From NCBI GenBank assembly GCA_037013495.1, contig CM072801.1:76617816-76681815 (forward strand): a DNA stretch of 64,000 nucleotides, given 5' to 3'. The DNA is from Hippophae tibetana (Eukaryota; Streptophyta; Magnoliopsida; Rosales; Elaeagnaceae). Under the pieces are notes generated by a model. The model saw only the letters and a list, made by a program, of their open reading frames with translations, was not told the origin of the DNA and did no database searches. This document shows, piece after piece, positions 10,157 to 24,042 of the stretch. Position 1 is the stretch's first letter, and each line of letters opens with the position of its first letter. A program made the position numbers and the translations under genes.

Positions 10157-13100
10157 CATGCATCCAAACGACTATTATAATAAATCAAATCGAAGCACGT
10201 TTCAATTCCTACAAAGACAACGTAGCACTATTTAATTTCTATTTGTTTTTGAACCAAAATTCCCTCATTTACCCAAATTACATACGTCTAAAAATTTGGT
10301 CGTACCATATGGAGTTGTTTTAGGTTCTTGTTCCTTAGGCTTCAATTGCGATCATCTTAACCACATTCATAGTTATTCAATCGTTCCTATTTCCCGAAGT
10401 TCCAATATTCCCTGGTTCTTCGCCTAACGGATATAAGTCATATTCTTCTATCCATTTACTAATGTCATATTTTTGAAAAACATCATTATTTTAATTGTTT
10501 ATTTTGTTTTTGAGTCATTAATCACCTAAGTAGAAGAAATTTTCACTCTCAAGTCTTGCATTTTCTTAAAATATTTTTGTCGTTGTTTTCAACATTGGAT
10601 TTATTTTTGCATTTTTCTGGGAATTTTTCCTATCATTTTCTTGTTAATTTATTTATGTGTTTAATTTCTCTTTGTTCTTCTAAAAAACAAGAGAGCTGTT
10701 GCAATTAACAGTTTCGAACAAATAACTGAAATTTGGGTTGAAACTATAAAATGTTATAACTTTTAACACATGCATGCAAACGACTATTAGAATAAATCAA
10801 ATCGAAGCACCTTTCGATTCCTACAAAGACAACGTAGCATTATTTAATTTCTATTTGTTTTTGAACCAAAATTCCCTCATTTACCCAAATTACATACGTC
10901 TAAAAATTTGGTCATACCGTATGGAGTTGTTTTAGGTTCTTGTTCCTTAGGCTTCAATTGCGATCATCTTAACCACATTCATAGTTATTCAATCGTTCCT
11001 ATTTCCTGAAGTTCCAATATTCACTGGTTCTTCGCCTAACGGATATAAGTCATATGCTTCTATCTATTTTCTAATGTCATATTTTTGAAAAACATCATTA
11101 TTTTAATTGTTTATTGTGTTTTTGAGTCATAAGTCACCTATGTAGAAGGAATTTTCACCCTCAAGTCTTGCATTTTCTTTAAATATTTTTGTCGTTGTTT
11201 TCGTCATTCGATTTATTTTTGCATTTTTCTGGAAATTCTTCCTATCATTTTCTTTTTAATTTATTTATGTGTTTAATTTCTCTTTGTTCTTCTAAAAAAC
11301 AAGAGAGTTGTTTCAATTAACGGTTTCGAAAATAAAACTTAAATAGGGGTTGAAACTTTAAACTGTTATAACTTTTAATACATGCATCCAAACGACTATT
11401 ATAATCAATCAAATCGAAGCTCGTTTCGATTCCTATAAAGACAACGTAGCATTATTTAATTTCTATTTGTTTTTGAAACAAAATTCCCTCTATTACCCAA
11501 ATTACATACGTTTAAAAATTTGGTCGTACCATATGGAGTTGTTTTAGGTTCTTGTTCCTTAGGCTTCAATTACTATCATCTTAACCATATTCATAGTTAT
11601 TCAATCATTCCTATTTCCGGAAGTTCCTACAATCCTTCGTTCTTCACCTAACGGATATAATTCATATGCTTCTATCCATTTTCAAATTTCATATTTTTAC
11701 AAAATATCATTATTTAATTATTTATTGTGTTTTTGAGTCATAAACCACCTAAAATACAAGGAATTTTCCGAAATCAAGTCTTGCATTTTCTTTAAATATT
11801 TTTGTTGTAGTTTTCGTCATTGGATTTATTTTTTACATTTTGTGGGAATTCTTCCTATTATTTTCTTGTTAATTTATTTATGTGTATAATTTCTCTTTGT
11901 TCGTCTAAAAAACAAGAGAGTTGTTACAATTAACAATTTCGAACAAATAACTGAAATTTGGGTTGAAACTATAAAATGTTATAACTTTTAATACATGCAT
12001 CCAAACGACTATTATAATAAATCAAATCGAAGCACGTTTCAATTCCTACAAAGACAACGTAGCACTATTTAATTTCTATTTGTTTTTGAACCAAAATTCC
12101 CTCATTTACCCAAATTACATACGTCTAAAAATTTGGTCGTACCATATGGAGTTGTTTTAGGTTCTTGTTCCTTAGGCTTCAATTGCGATCATCTTAACCA
12201 CATTCATAGTTATTCAATCGTTCCTATTTCCCGAAGTTCCAATATTCCCTGGTTCTTCGCCTAACGGATATAAGTCATATTCTTCTATCCATTTACTAAT
12301 GTCATATTTTTGAAAAACATCATTATTTTAATTGTTTATTTTGTTTTTGAGTCATTAATCACCTAAGTAGAAGAAATTTTCACTCTCAAGTCTTGCATTT
12401 TCTTAAAATATTTTTGTCGTTGTTTTCAACATTGGATTTATTTTTGCATTTTTCTGAGAATTTTTCCTATCATTTTCTTGTTAATTTATTTATGTGTTTA
12501 ATTTCTCTTTGTTCTTCTAAAAAACAAGAGAGCTGTTGCAATTAACAGTTTCGAACAAATAACTGAAATTTGGGTTGAAACTATAAAATGTTATAACTTT
12601 TAACACATGCATGCAAACGACTATTATAATAAATCAAATCGAAGCACCTTTCGATTCCTACAAAGACAACGTAGCATTATTTAATTTCTATTTGTTTTTG
12701 AACCAAAATTCCCTCATTTACCCAAATTACATACGTCTAAAAATTTGGTCATACCGTATGGAGTTGTTTTAGGTTCTTGTTCCTTAGGCTTCAATTGCGA
12801 TCATCTTAACCACATTCATAGTTATTCAATCGTTCCTATTTCCTGAAGTTCCAATATTCACTGGTTCTTCGCCTAACGGATATAAGTCATATGCTTCTAT
12901 CTATTTTCTAATGTCATATTTTTGAAAAACATCATTATTTTAATTGTTTATTGTGTTTTTGAGTCATAAGTCACCTATGTAGAAGGAATTTTCACCCTCA
13001 AGTCTTGCATTTTCTTTAAATATTTTTGTCGTTGTTTTCGTCATTCGATTTATTTTTGCATTTTTCTGGAAATTCTTCCTATCATTTTCTTTTTAATTTA

Positions 13101-13829
13101 TTTATGTGTTTAATTTCTCTTTGTTCTTCTAAAAAACAAGAGAGTTGTTTCAATTAACGGTTTCGAAAATAAAACTTAAATAGGGGTTGAAACTTTAAAC
13201 TGTTATAACTTTTAATACATGCATCCAAACGACTATTATAATCAATCAAATCGAAGCTCGTTTCGATTCCTACAAAGACAACGTAGCATTATTTCATTTC
13301 TATATGTTTTTGAAACAAAATTCCCTCATTTACCCAAATTACATACGTTTAAAAATTTGGTCGTACAATATGGAGTTGTTTTAGGTTCTTGTTCCTTAGG
13401 CTTCAATTACGATCATCTTAACCATATTCATAGTTATTCAATCGTTCCTATTTCCGGAAGTTTCTATAATCCTTCGTTCTTCACCCAACGGATATAATTC
13501 ATATGCTTCTATCCATTTTCAAATTTCATATTTTTACAAAATATCATTATTTAATTATTTATTGTGTTTTTGAGTCATAAATCACCTAAAATACAAGGAA
13601 TTTTCCCAAATCAAGTCTTGCATTTTCTTTAAATATTTTTGTCATTGTTTTCGTCATTGGATTTATTTTTGCATTTTCTGGGAATTTTTCCTATCATTTT
13701 CTTGTTAATTTATTTTTGTGTTTAATTTCTCTTTGTTCTTCTAAAAAACAAAAGAGTTGTTGGAATTAACAGTTTCGAACAAATAACTGAAATTTGGGTT
13801 GAAACTATAAAATGTTATAACTTTTAATA
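10157..13829 (+). repeat. 3-mer duplication S2-G-T, period 1837 bp
   Basis: Anchors 10157, 10769 and 11381 pair with 11994, 12606 and 13218 at a constant 1837 bp. Both copies share the rare variants AATTAACAATTTCG (near 10091 and 11928) and TTTCAATTAACGGTTTCG (near 11310 and 13147), which are absent from the 4-10 kb units. The last monomer of the first copy (11381) is a hybrid: T before the anchor but S1-like after it (TATAAAGACAACG). The second copy flows directly into the 3060 bp block. Confidence 0.82.
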
Positions 13830-16800
13830 CATGCATCCAAACGACTATTATAATCAATCAAATCGAAGCTCGTTTCGATTCCTATAAAGACAACGTAGCA
13901 TTATTTAATTTCTATTTGTTTTTGAAACAAAATTCCATTTATTACCCAAATTACATACGTTTAAAAATTTGGTCGTAGCATATGGAGTTGTTTTAGGTTC
14001 TTGTTCCTTAGGCTTCAATTACGATCATCTTAACCATATTAATAGTTATTCAATCGTTCCTATTTCCGGAAGTTCATATATTTTTTGGTTCTTCGCCTAA
14101 CGGATATAATTCATACGCTTCTTTCCATTTTCTAATGTCATATTTTTACAAAATATCATTATTTAATTATTTATTGTGTTTTTGAGTCATAAACCACCTA
14201 AAATACAAGGAATTTTCCGAAATCAAGTCTTGCATTTTCTTTAAATATTTTTGTTGTAGTTTTCGTCATTGGATTTATTTTTTGCATTTTGTGGGAATTC
14301 TTCCTATTATTTTCTTGTTAATTTATTTATGTGTTTAATTTCTCTTTGTTCGTCTAAAAAACAAGAGAGTTGTTACAATTAACAGTTTCGAACAAATAAC
14401 TGAAATTTGGGTAGAAACTATAAAATGTTATAACTTTTAATACATGCATCCAAACGACTATTATAATAAATCAAATCGAAGCACGTTTCAATTCCTACAA
14501 AGACAACGTAGCACTATTTAATTTCTATTTGTTTTTGAACCAAAATTCCCTCATTTACCCAAATTACATACGTCTAAAAATTTGGTCGTACCATATGGAG
14601 TTGTTTTAGGTTCTTGTTCCTTAGGCTTCAATTGCTATCATCTTAACCACATTCATAGTTATTCAATCGTTCCTATTTCCCGAAGTTCCAATATTCCCTG
14701 GTTCTTCGCCTAACGGATATAAGTCATATTCTTCTATCCATTTACTAATGTCATATTTTTGAAAAACATCATTATTTTAATTGTTTATTTTGTTTTTGAG
14801 TCATTAATCACCTAAGTAGAAGAAATTTCACTCTCAAGTCTTGCATTTTCTTAAAATATTTTTGTCGTTGTTTTCGACATTGGATTTATTTTTGCATTTT
14901 TCTGGGAATTTTTCCTATCATTTTCTTGTTAATTTATTTATGTGTATAATTTCTCTTTGTTCGTCTAAAAAACAAGAGAGTTGTTACAATTAACAGTTTC
15001 GAACAAATAACTGAAATTTGGGTTGAAACTATAAAATGTTATAACTTTTAATACATGCATCCAAACGACTATTATAATAAATCAAATCGAAGCACGTTTC
15101 AATTCCTACAAAGACAACGTAGCACTATTTAATTTCTATTTGTTTTTGAACCAAAATTCCCTCATTTACCCAAATTACATACGTCTAAAAATTTGGTCGT
15201 ACCATATGGAGTTGTTTTAGGTTCTTGTTCCTTAGGCTTCAATTGCGATCATCTTAACCACATTCATAGTTATTCAATCGTTCCTATTTCCCGAAGTTCC
15301 AATATTCCCTGGTTCTTCGCCTAACGGATATAAGTCATATTCTTCTATCCATTTACTAATGTCATATTTTTGAAAAACATCATTATTTTAATTGTTTATT
15401 TTGTTTTTGAGTCATTAATCACCTAAGTAGAAGAAATTTTCACTCTCAAGTCTTGCATTTTCTTAAAATATTTTTGTCGTTGTTTTCAACATTGGATTTA
15501 TTTTTGCATTTTTCTGGGAATTTTTCCTATCATTTTCTTGTTAATTTATTTATGTGTTTAATTTCTCTTTGTTCTTCTAAAAAACAAGAGAGCTGTTGCA
15601 ATTAACAGTTTCGAACAAATAACTGAAATTTGGGTTGAAACTATAAAATGTTATAACTTTTAACACATGCATGCAAACGACTATTATAATAAATCAAATC
15701 GAAGCACCTTTCGATTCCTACAAAGACAACGTAGCATTATTTAATTTCTATTTGTTTTTGAACCAAAATTCCCTCATTTACCCAAATTACATACGTCTAA
15801 AAATTTGGTCATACCGTATGGAGTTGTTTTAGGTTCTTGTTCCTTAGGCTTCAATTGCGATCATCTTAACCACATTCATAGTTATTCAATCGTTCCTATT
15901 TCCTGAAGTTCCAATATTCACTGGTTCTTCGCCTAACGGATATAAGTCATATGCTTCTATCTATTTTCTAATGTCATATTTTTGAAAAACATCATTATTT
16001 TAATTGTTTATTGTGTTTTTGAGTCATAAGTCACCTATGTAGAAGGAATTTTCACCCTCAAGTCTTGCATTTTCTTTAAATATTTTTGTCGTTGTTTTCG
16101 TCATTCGATTTATTTTTGCATTTTTCTGGAAATTCTTCCTATCATTTTCTTTTTAATTTATTTATGTGTTTAATTTCTCTTTGTTCTTCTAAAAAACAAG
16201 AGAGTTGTTTCAATTAACGGTTTCGAAAATAAAACTTAAATAGGGGTTGAAACTTTAAACTGTTATAACTTTTAATACATGCATCCAAACGACTATTATA
16301 ATCAATCAAATCGAAGCTCGTTTCGATTCCTACAAAGACAACGTAGCATTATTTCATTTCTATATGTTTTTGAAACAAAATTCCCTCATTTACCCAAATT
16401 ACATACGTTTAAAAATTTGGTCGTACAATATGGAGTTGTTTTAGGTTCTTGTTCCTTAGGCTTCAATTACGATCATCTTAACCATATTCATAGTTATTCA
16501 ATCGTTCCTATTTCCGGAAGTTTCTATAATCCTTCGTTCTTCACCCAACGGATATAATTCATATGCTTCTATCCATTTTCAAATTTCATATTTTTACAAA
16601 ATATCATTATTTAATTATTTATTGTGTTTTTGAGTCATAAATCACCTAAAATACAAGGAATTTTCCCAAATCAAGTCTTGCATTTTCTTTAAATATTTTT
16701 GTCATTGTTTTCGTCATTGGATTTATTTTTGCATTTTCTGGGAATTTTTCCTATCATTTTCTTGTTAATTTATTTTTGTGTTTAATTTCTCTTTGTTCTT

Positions 16801-19800
16801 CTAAAAAACAAAAGAGTTGTTGGAATTAACAGTTTCGAACAAATAACTGAAATTTGGGTTGAAACTATAAAATGTTATAACTTTTAATACATGCATCCAA
16901 ACGACTATTATAATCAATCAAATCGAAGCTCGTTTCGATTCCTATAAAGACAACGTAGCATTATTTAATTTCTATTTGTTTTTGAAACAAAATTCCATTT
17001 ATTACCCAAATTACATACGTTTAAAAATTTGGTCGTAGCATATGGAGTTGTTTTAGGTTCTTGTTCCTTAGGCTTCAATTACGATCATCTTAACCATATT
17101 AATAGTTATTCAATCGTTCCTATTTCCGGAAGTTCATATATTTTTTGGTTCTTCGCCTAACGGATATAATTCATATGCTTCTTTCCGTTTTCTAATGTCA
17201 TATTTTTACAAAATATCATTATTTAATTATTTATTGTGTTTTTGAGTCATAAACCACCTAAAATACAAGGAATTTTCCGAAATCAAGTCTTGCATTTTCT
17301 TTAAATATTTTTGTTGTAGTTTTCGTCATTGGATTTATTTTTTGCATTTTGTGGGAATTCTTCCTATTATTTTCTTGTTAATTTATTTATGTGTTTAATT
17401 TCTCTTTGTTCGTCTAAAAAACAAGAGAGTTGTTACAATTAACAGTTTCGAACAAATAACTGAAATTTGGGTTGAAACTATAAAATGTTATAACTTTTAA
17501 TACATGCATCCAAACGACTATTATAATAAATCAAATCGAAGCACGTTTCAATTCCTACAAAGACAACGTAGCACTATTTAATTTCTATTTGTTTTTGAAC
17601 CAAAATTCCCTCATTTACCCAAATTACATACGTCTAAAAATTTGGTCGTACCATATGGAGTTGTTTTAGGTTCTTGTTCCTTAGGCTTCAATTGCTATCA
17701 TCTTAACCACATTCATAGTTATTCAATCGTTCCTATTTCCCGAAGTTCCAATATTCCCTGGTTCTTCGCCTAACGGATATAAGTCATATTCTTCTATCCA
17801 TTTACTAATATCATATTTTTGAAAAACATCATTATTTTAATTGTTTATTTTGTTTTTGAGTCATTAATCACCTAAGTAGAAGAAATTTCACTCTCAAGTC
17901 TTGCATTTTCTTAAAATATTTTTGTCGTTGTTTTCGACATTGGATTTATTTTTGCATTTTTCTGGGAATTTTTCCTATCATTTTCTTGTTAATTTATTTA
18001 TGTGTATAATTTCTCTTTGTTCGTCTAAAAAACAAGAGAGTTGTTACAATTAACAGTTTCGAACAAATAACTGAAATTTGGGTTGAAACTATAAAATGTT
18101 ATAACTTTTAATACATGCATCCAAACGACTATTATAATAAATCAAATCGAAGCACGTTTCAATTCCTACAAAGACAACGTAGCACTATTTAATTTCTATT
18201 TGTTTTTGAACCAAAATTCCCTCATTTACCCAAATTACATACGTCTAAAAATTTGGTCGTACCATATGGAGTTGTTTTAGGTTCTTGTTCCTTAGGCTTC
18301 AATTGCGATCATCTTAACCACATTCATAGTTATTCAATCGTTCCTATTTCCCGAAGTTCCAATATTCCCTGGTTCTTCGCCTAACGGATATAAGTCATAT
18401 TCTTCTATCCATTTACTAATGTCATATTTTTGAAAAACATCATTATTTTAATTGTTTATTTTGTTTTTGAGTCATTAATCACCTAAGTAGAAGAAATTTT
18501 CACTCTCAAGTCTTGCATTTTCTTAAAATATTTTTGTCGTTGTTTTCAACATTGGATTTATTTTTGCATTTTTCTGGGAATTTTTCCTATCATTTTCTTG
18601 TTAATTTATTTATGTGTTTAATTTCTCTTTGTTCTTCTAAAAAACAAGAGAGCTGTTGCAATTAACAGTTTCGAACAAATAACTGAAATTTGGGTTGAAA
18701 CTATAAAATGTTATAACTTTTAACACATGCATGCAAACGACTATTATAATAAATCAAATCGAAGCACCTTTCGATTCCTACAAAGACAACGTAGCATTAT
18801 TTAATTTCTATTTGTTTTTGAACCAAAATTCCCTCATTTACCCAAATTACATACGTCTAAAAATTTGGTCATACCGTATGGAGTTGTTTTAGGTTCTTGT
18901 TCCTTAGGCTTCAATTGCGATCATCTTAACCACATTCATAGTTATTCAATCGTTCCTATTTCCTGAAGTTCCAATATTCACTGGTTCTTCGCCTAACGGA
19001 TATAAGTCATATGCTTCTATCTATTTTCTAATGTCATATTTTTGAAAAACATCATTATTTTAATTGTTTATTGTGTTTTTGGGTCATAAGTCACCTATGT
19101 AGAAGGAATTTTCACCCTCAAGTCTTGCATTTTCTTTAAATATTTTTGTCGTTGTTTTCGTCATTCGATTTATTTTTGCATTTTTCTGGAAATTCTTCCT
19201 ATCATTTTCTTTTTAATTTATTTATGTGTTTAATTTCTCTTTGTTCTTCTAAAAAACAAGAGAGTTGTTTCAATTAACGGTTTCGAAAATAAAACTTAAA
19301 TAGGGGTTGAAACTTTAAACTGTTATAACTTTTAATACATGCATCCAAACGACTATTATAATCAATCAAATCGAAGCTCGTTTCGATTCCTACAAAGACA
19401 ACGTAGCATTATTTCATTTCTATATGTTTTTGAAACAAAATTCCCTCATTTACCCAAATTACATACGTTTAAAAATTTGGTCGTACAATATGGAGTTGTT
19501 TTAGGTTCTTGTTCCTTAGGCTTCAATTACGATCATCTTAACCATATTCATAGTTATTCAATCGTTCCTATTTCCGGAAGTTTCTATAATCCTTCGTTCT
19601 TCACCCAACGGATATAATTCATATGCTTCTATCCATTTTCAAATTTCATATTTTTACAAAATATCATTATTTAATTATTTATTGTGTTTTTGAGTCATAA
19701 ATCACCTAAAATACAAGGAATTTTCCCAAATCAAGTCTTGCATTTTCTTTAAATATTTTTGTCATTGTTTTCGTCATTGGATTTATTTTTGCATTTTCTG

Positions 19801-22800
19801 GGAATTTTTCCTATCATTTTCTTGTTAATTTATTTTTGTGTTTAATTTCTCTTTGTTCTTCTAAAAAACAAAAGAGTTGTTGGAATTAACAGTTTCGAAC
19901 AAATAACTGAAATTTGGGTTGAAACTATAAAATGTTATAACTTTTAATACATGCATCCAAACGACTATTATAATCAATCAAATCGAAGCTCGTTTCGATT
20001 CCTATAAAGACAACGTAGCATTATTTAATTTCTATTTGTTTTTGAAACAAAATTCCATTTATTACCCAAATTACATACGTTTAAAAATTTGGTCGTAGCA
20101 TATGGAGTTGTTTTAGGTTCTTGTTCCTTAGGCTTCAATTACGATCATCTTAACCATATTAATAGTTATTCAATCGTTCCTATTTCCGGAAGTTCATATA
20201 TTTTTTGGTTCTTCGCCTAACGGATATAATTCATATGCTTCTTTCCATTTTCTAATGTCATATTTTTACAAAATATCATTATTTAATTATTTATTGTGTT
20301 TTTGAGTCATAAACCACCTAAAATACAAGGAATTTTCCGAAATCAAGTCTTGCATTTTCTTTAAATATTTTTGTTGTAGTTTTCGTCATTGGATTTATTT
20401 TTTGCATTTTGTGGGAATTCTTCCTATTATTTTCTTGTTAATTTATTTATGTGTTTAATTTCTCTTTGTTCGTCTAAAAAACAAGAGAGTTGTTACAATT
20501 AACAGTTTCGAACAAATAACTGAAATTTGGGTAGAAACTATAAAATGTTATAACTTTTAATACATGCATCCAAACGACTATTATAATAAATCAAATCGAA
20601 GCACGTTTCAATTCCTACAAAGACAACGTAGCACTATTTAATTTCTATTTGTTTTTGAACCAAAATTCCCTCATTTACCCAAATTACATACGTCTAAAAA
20701 TTTGGTCGTACCATATGGAGTTGTTTTAGGTTCTTGTTCCTTAGGCTTCAATTGCTATCATCTTAACCACATTCATAGTTATTCAATCGTTCCTATTTCC
20801 CGAAGTTCCAATATTCCCTGGTTCTTCGCCTAACGGATATAAGTCATATTCTTCTATCCATTTACTAATGTCATATTTTTGAAAAACATCATTATTTTAA
20901 TTGTTTATTTTGTTTTTGAGTCATTAATCACCTAAGTAGAAGAAATTTCACTCTCAAGTCTTGCATTTTCTTAAAATATTTTTGTCGTTGTTTTCGACAT
21001 TGGATTTATTTTTGCATTTTTCTGGGAATTTTTCCTATCATTTTCTTGTTAATTTATTTATGTGTATAATTTCTCTTTGTTCGTCTAAAAAACAAGAGAG
21101 TTGTTACAATTAACAGTTTCGAACAAATAACTGAAATTTGGGTTGAAACTATAAAATGTTATAACTTTTAATACATGCATCCAAACGACTATTATAATAA
21201 ATCAAATCGAAGCACGTTTCAATTCCTACAAAGACAACGTAGCACTATTTAATTTCTATTTGTTTTTGAACCAAAATTCCCTCATTTACCCAAATTACAT
21301 ACGTCTAAAAATTTGGTCGTACCATATGGAGTTGTTTTAGGTTCTTGTTCCTTAGGCTTCAATTGCGATCATCTTAACCACATTCATAGTTATTCAATCG
21401 TTCCTATTTCCCGAAGTTCCAATATTCCCTTGTTCTTCGCCTAACGGATATAAGTCATATTCTTCTATCCATTTACTAATGTCATATTTTTGAAAAACAT
21501 CATTATTTTAATTGTTTATTTTGTTTTTGAGTCATTAATCACCTAAGTAGAAGAAATTTTCACTCTCAAGTCTTGCATTTTCTTAAAATATTTTTGTCGT
21601 TGTTTTCAACATTGGATTTATTTTTGCATTTTTCTGGGAATTTTTCCTATCATTTTCTTGTTAATTTATTTATGTGTTTAATTTCTCTTTGTTCTTCTAA
21701 AAAACAAGAGAGCTGTTGCAATTAACAGTTTCGAACAAATAACTGAAATTTGGGTTGAAACTATAAAATGTTATAACTTTTAACACATGCATGCAAACGA
21801 CTATTATAATAAATCAAATCGAAGCACCTTTCGATTCCTACAAAGACAACGTAGAATTATTTAATTTCTATTTGTTTTTGAACCAAAATTCCCTCATTTA
21901 CCCAAATTACATACGTCTAAAAATTTGGTCGTACCGTATGGAGTTGTTTTAGGTTCTTGTTCCTTAGGCTTCAATTGCGATCATCTTAACCACATTCATA
22001 GTTATTCAATCGTTCCTATTTCCTGAAGTTCCAATATTCACTGGTTCTTCGCCTAACGGATATAAGTCATATGCTTCTATCTATTTTCTAATGTCATATT
22101 TTTGAAAAACATCATTATTTTAATTGTTTATTGTGTTTTTGAGTCATAAGTCACCTATGTAGAAGGAATTTTCACCCTCAAGTCTTGCATTTTCTTTAAA
22201 TATTTTTGTCGTTGTTTTCGTCATTCGATTTATTTTTGCATTTTTCTGGAAATTCTTCCTATCATTTTCTTTTTAATTTATTTATGTGTTTAATTTCTCT
22301 TTGTTCTTCTAAAAAACAAGAGAGTTGTTTCAATTAACGGTTTCGAAAATAAAACTTAAATAGGGGTTGAAACTTTAAACTGTTATAACTTTTAATACAT
22401 GCATCCAAACGACTATTATAATCAATCAAATCGAAGCTCGTTTCGATTCCTACAAAGACAACGTAGCATTATTTCATTTCTATATGTTTTTGAAACAAAA
22501 TTCCCTCATTTACCCAAATTACATACGTTTAAAAATTTGGTCGTACAATATGGAGTTGTTTTAGGTTCTTGTTCCTTAGGCTTCAATTACGATCATCTTA
22601 ACCATATTCATAGTTATTCATTCGTTCCTATTTCCGGAAGTTTCTATAATCCTTCGTTCTTCACCCAACGGATATAATTCATACGCTTCTATCCATTTTC
22701 AAATTTCATATTTTTACAAAATATCATTATTTAATTATTTATTGTGTTTTTGAGTCATAAATCACCTAAAATACAAGGAATTTTCCCAAATCAAGTCTTG

Positions 22801-23935
22801 CATTTTCTTTAAATATTTTTGTCGTTGTTTTCGTCATTGGATTTATTTTTGCATTTTCTGGGAATTTTTCCTATCATTTTCTTGTTAATTTATTTTTGTG
22901 TTTAATTTCTCTTTGTTCTTCTAAAAAACAAAAGAGTTGTTGGAATTAACAGTTTCGAACAAATAACTGAAATTTGGGTTGAAACTATAAAATGTTATAA
23001 CTTTTAATACATGCATCCAAACGACTATTATAATCAATCAAATCGAAGCTCGTTTCGATTCCTATAAAGACAACGTAGCATTATTTAATTTCTATTTGTT
23101 TTTGAAACAAAATTCCATTTATTACCCAAATTACATACGTTTAAAAATTTGGTCGTAGCATATGGAGTTGTTTTAGGTTCTTGTTCCTTAGGCTTCAATT
23201 ACGATCATCTTAACCATATTAATAGTTATTCAATCGTTCCTATTTCCGGAAGTTCATATATTTTTTGGTTCTTCGCCTAACGGATATAATTCATATGCTT
23301 CTTTCCATTTTCTAATGTCATATTTTTACAAAATATCATTATTTAATTATTTATTGTGTTTTTGAGTCATAAACCACCTAAAATACAAGGAATTTTCCGA
23401 AATCAAGTCTTGCATTTTCTTTAAATATTTTTGTTGTAGTTTTCGTCATTGGATTTATTTTTTGCATTTTGTGGGAATTCTTCCTACAAAGACAACGTAG
23501 CACTATTTAATTTCTATTTGTTTTTGAACCAAAATTCCCTCATTTACCCAAATTACATACGTCTAAAAATTTGGTCGTACCATATGGAGTTGTTTTAGGT
23601 TCTTGTTCCTTAGGCTTCAATTGCTATCATCTTAACCACATTCATAGTTATTCAATCGTTCCTATTTCCCGAAGTTCCAATATTCCCTGGTTCTTCGCCT
23701 AACGGATATAAGTCATATTCTTCTATCCATTTACTAATGTCATATTTTTGAAAAACATCATTATTTTAATTGTTTATTTTGTTTTTGAGTCATTAATCAC
23801 CTAAGTAGAAGAAATTTCACTCTCAAGTCTTGCATTTTCTTAAAATATTTTTGTCGTTGTTTTCGACATTGGATTTATTTTTGCATTTTTCTGGGAATTT
23901 TTCCTATCATTTTCTTGTTAATTTATTTATGTGTT
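11860..23935 (+). repeat. Homogeneous 5-mer HOR, period exactly 3060 bp
   Basis: Units in anchor phase are 11994-15053, 15054-18113, 18114-21173 and 21174-24042, ordered S2 G T S1 S2. The first three are each 3060 bp; the fourth is 2869 bp because of a 191 bp deletion. Similarity begins near 11860 and ends near 23935, where TGTGTATAATTT is replaced by TGTGTTTAATTT. Copies differ at only a few sites by eye, for example 14116 C versus 17176 T, 17187 G, and 14413 A / 17473 T / 20533 A. Each full copy carries a one-base deletion in AGAAATTTCACTC (e.g. 14821). This is the most homogenised and probably youngest part of the window. Confidence 0.92.
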
Positions 23936-24042
23936 TAATTTCTCTTTGTTCTTCTAAAAAACAAGAGAGCTGTTGCAATTAACAGTTTCGAACAAATAAC
24001 TGAAATTTGGGTTGAAACTATAAAATGTTATAACTTTTAACA
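23011..24042 (+). repeat. Truncated S2 monomer (about 421 bp) joined to its neighbours
   Basis: Between the anchors at 23010 and 24043 lie 1033 bp instead of the expected 1224 bp. The stretch contains the end of an S1 monomer and an S2 monomer that lacks its 5' portion, including the anchor. The remainder (23487 onward) still carries S2 markers of the 3060 bp block: GCACTATTTAATTTC, TTGCTATCATC and AGAAATTTCACTC. This is the only anchorless monomer in the window. Confidence 0.88.
23481..23486. other. 191 bp deletion junction at TTCCTA microhomology
   Basis: The sequence reads GAATTCTTCCTACAAAGAC. In the intact equivalent the two sides are at 20421-20426 (TTCCTATTATTTTC) and 20612-20617 (TTCCTACAAAGAC), so 191 bp between two copies of TTCCTA have been lost with one TTCCTA kept. 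The loss removes the hairpin, GTTATAAC, the CATGCAT anchor and the AATCGAA half of the dyad. The unit is 2869 bp instead of 3060, which agrees exactly. A full-length equivalent exists near 33.1-33.3 kb. Confidence 0.93.
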
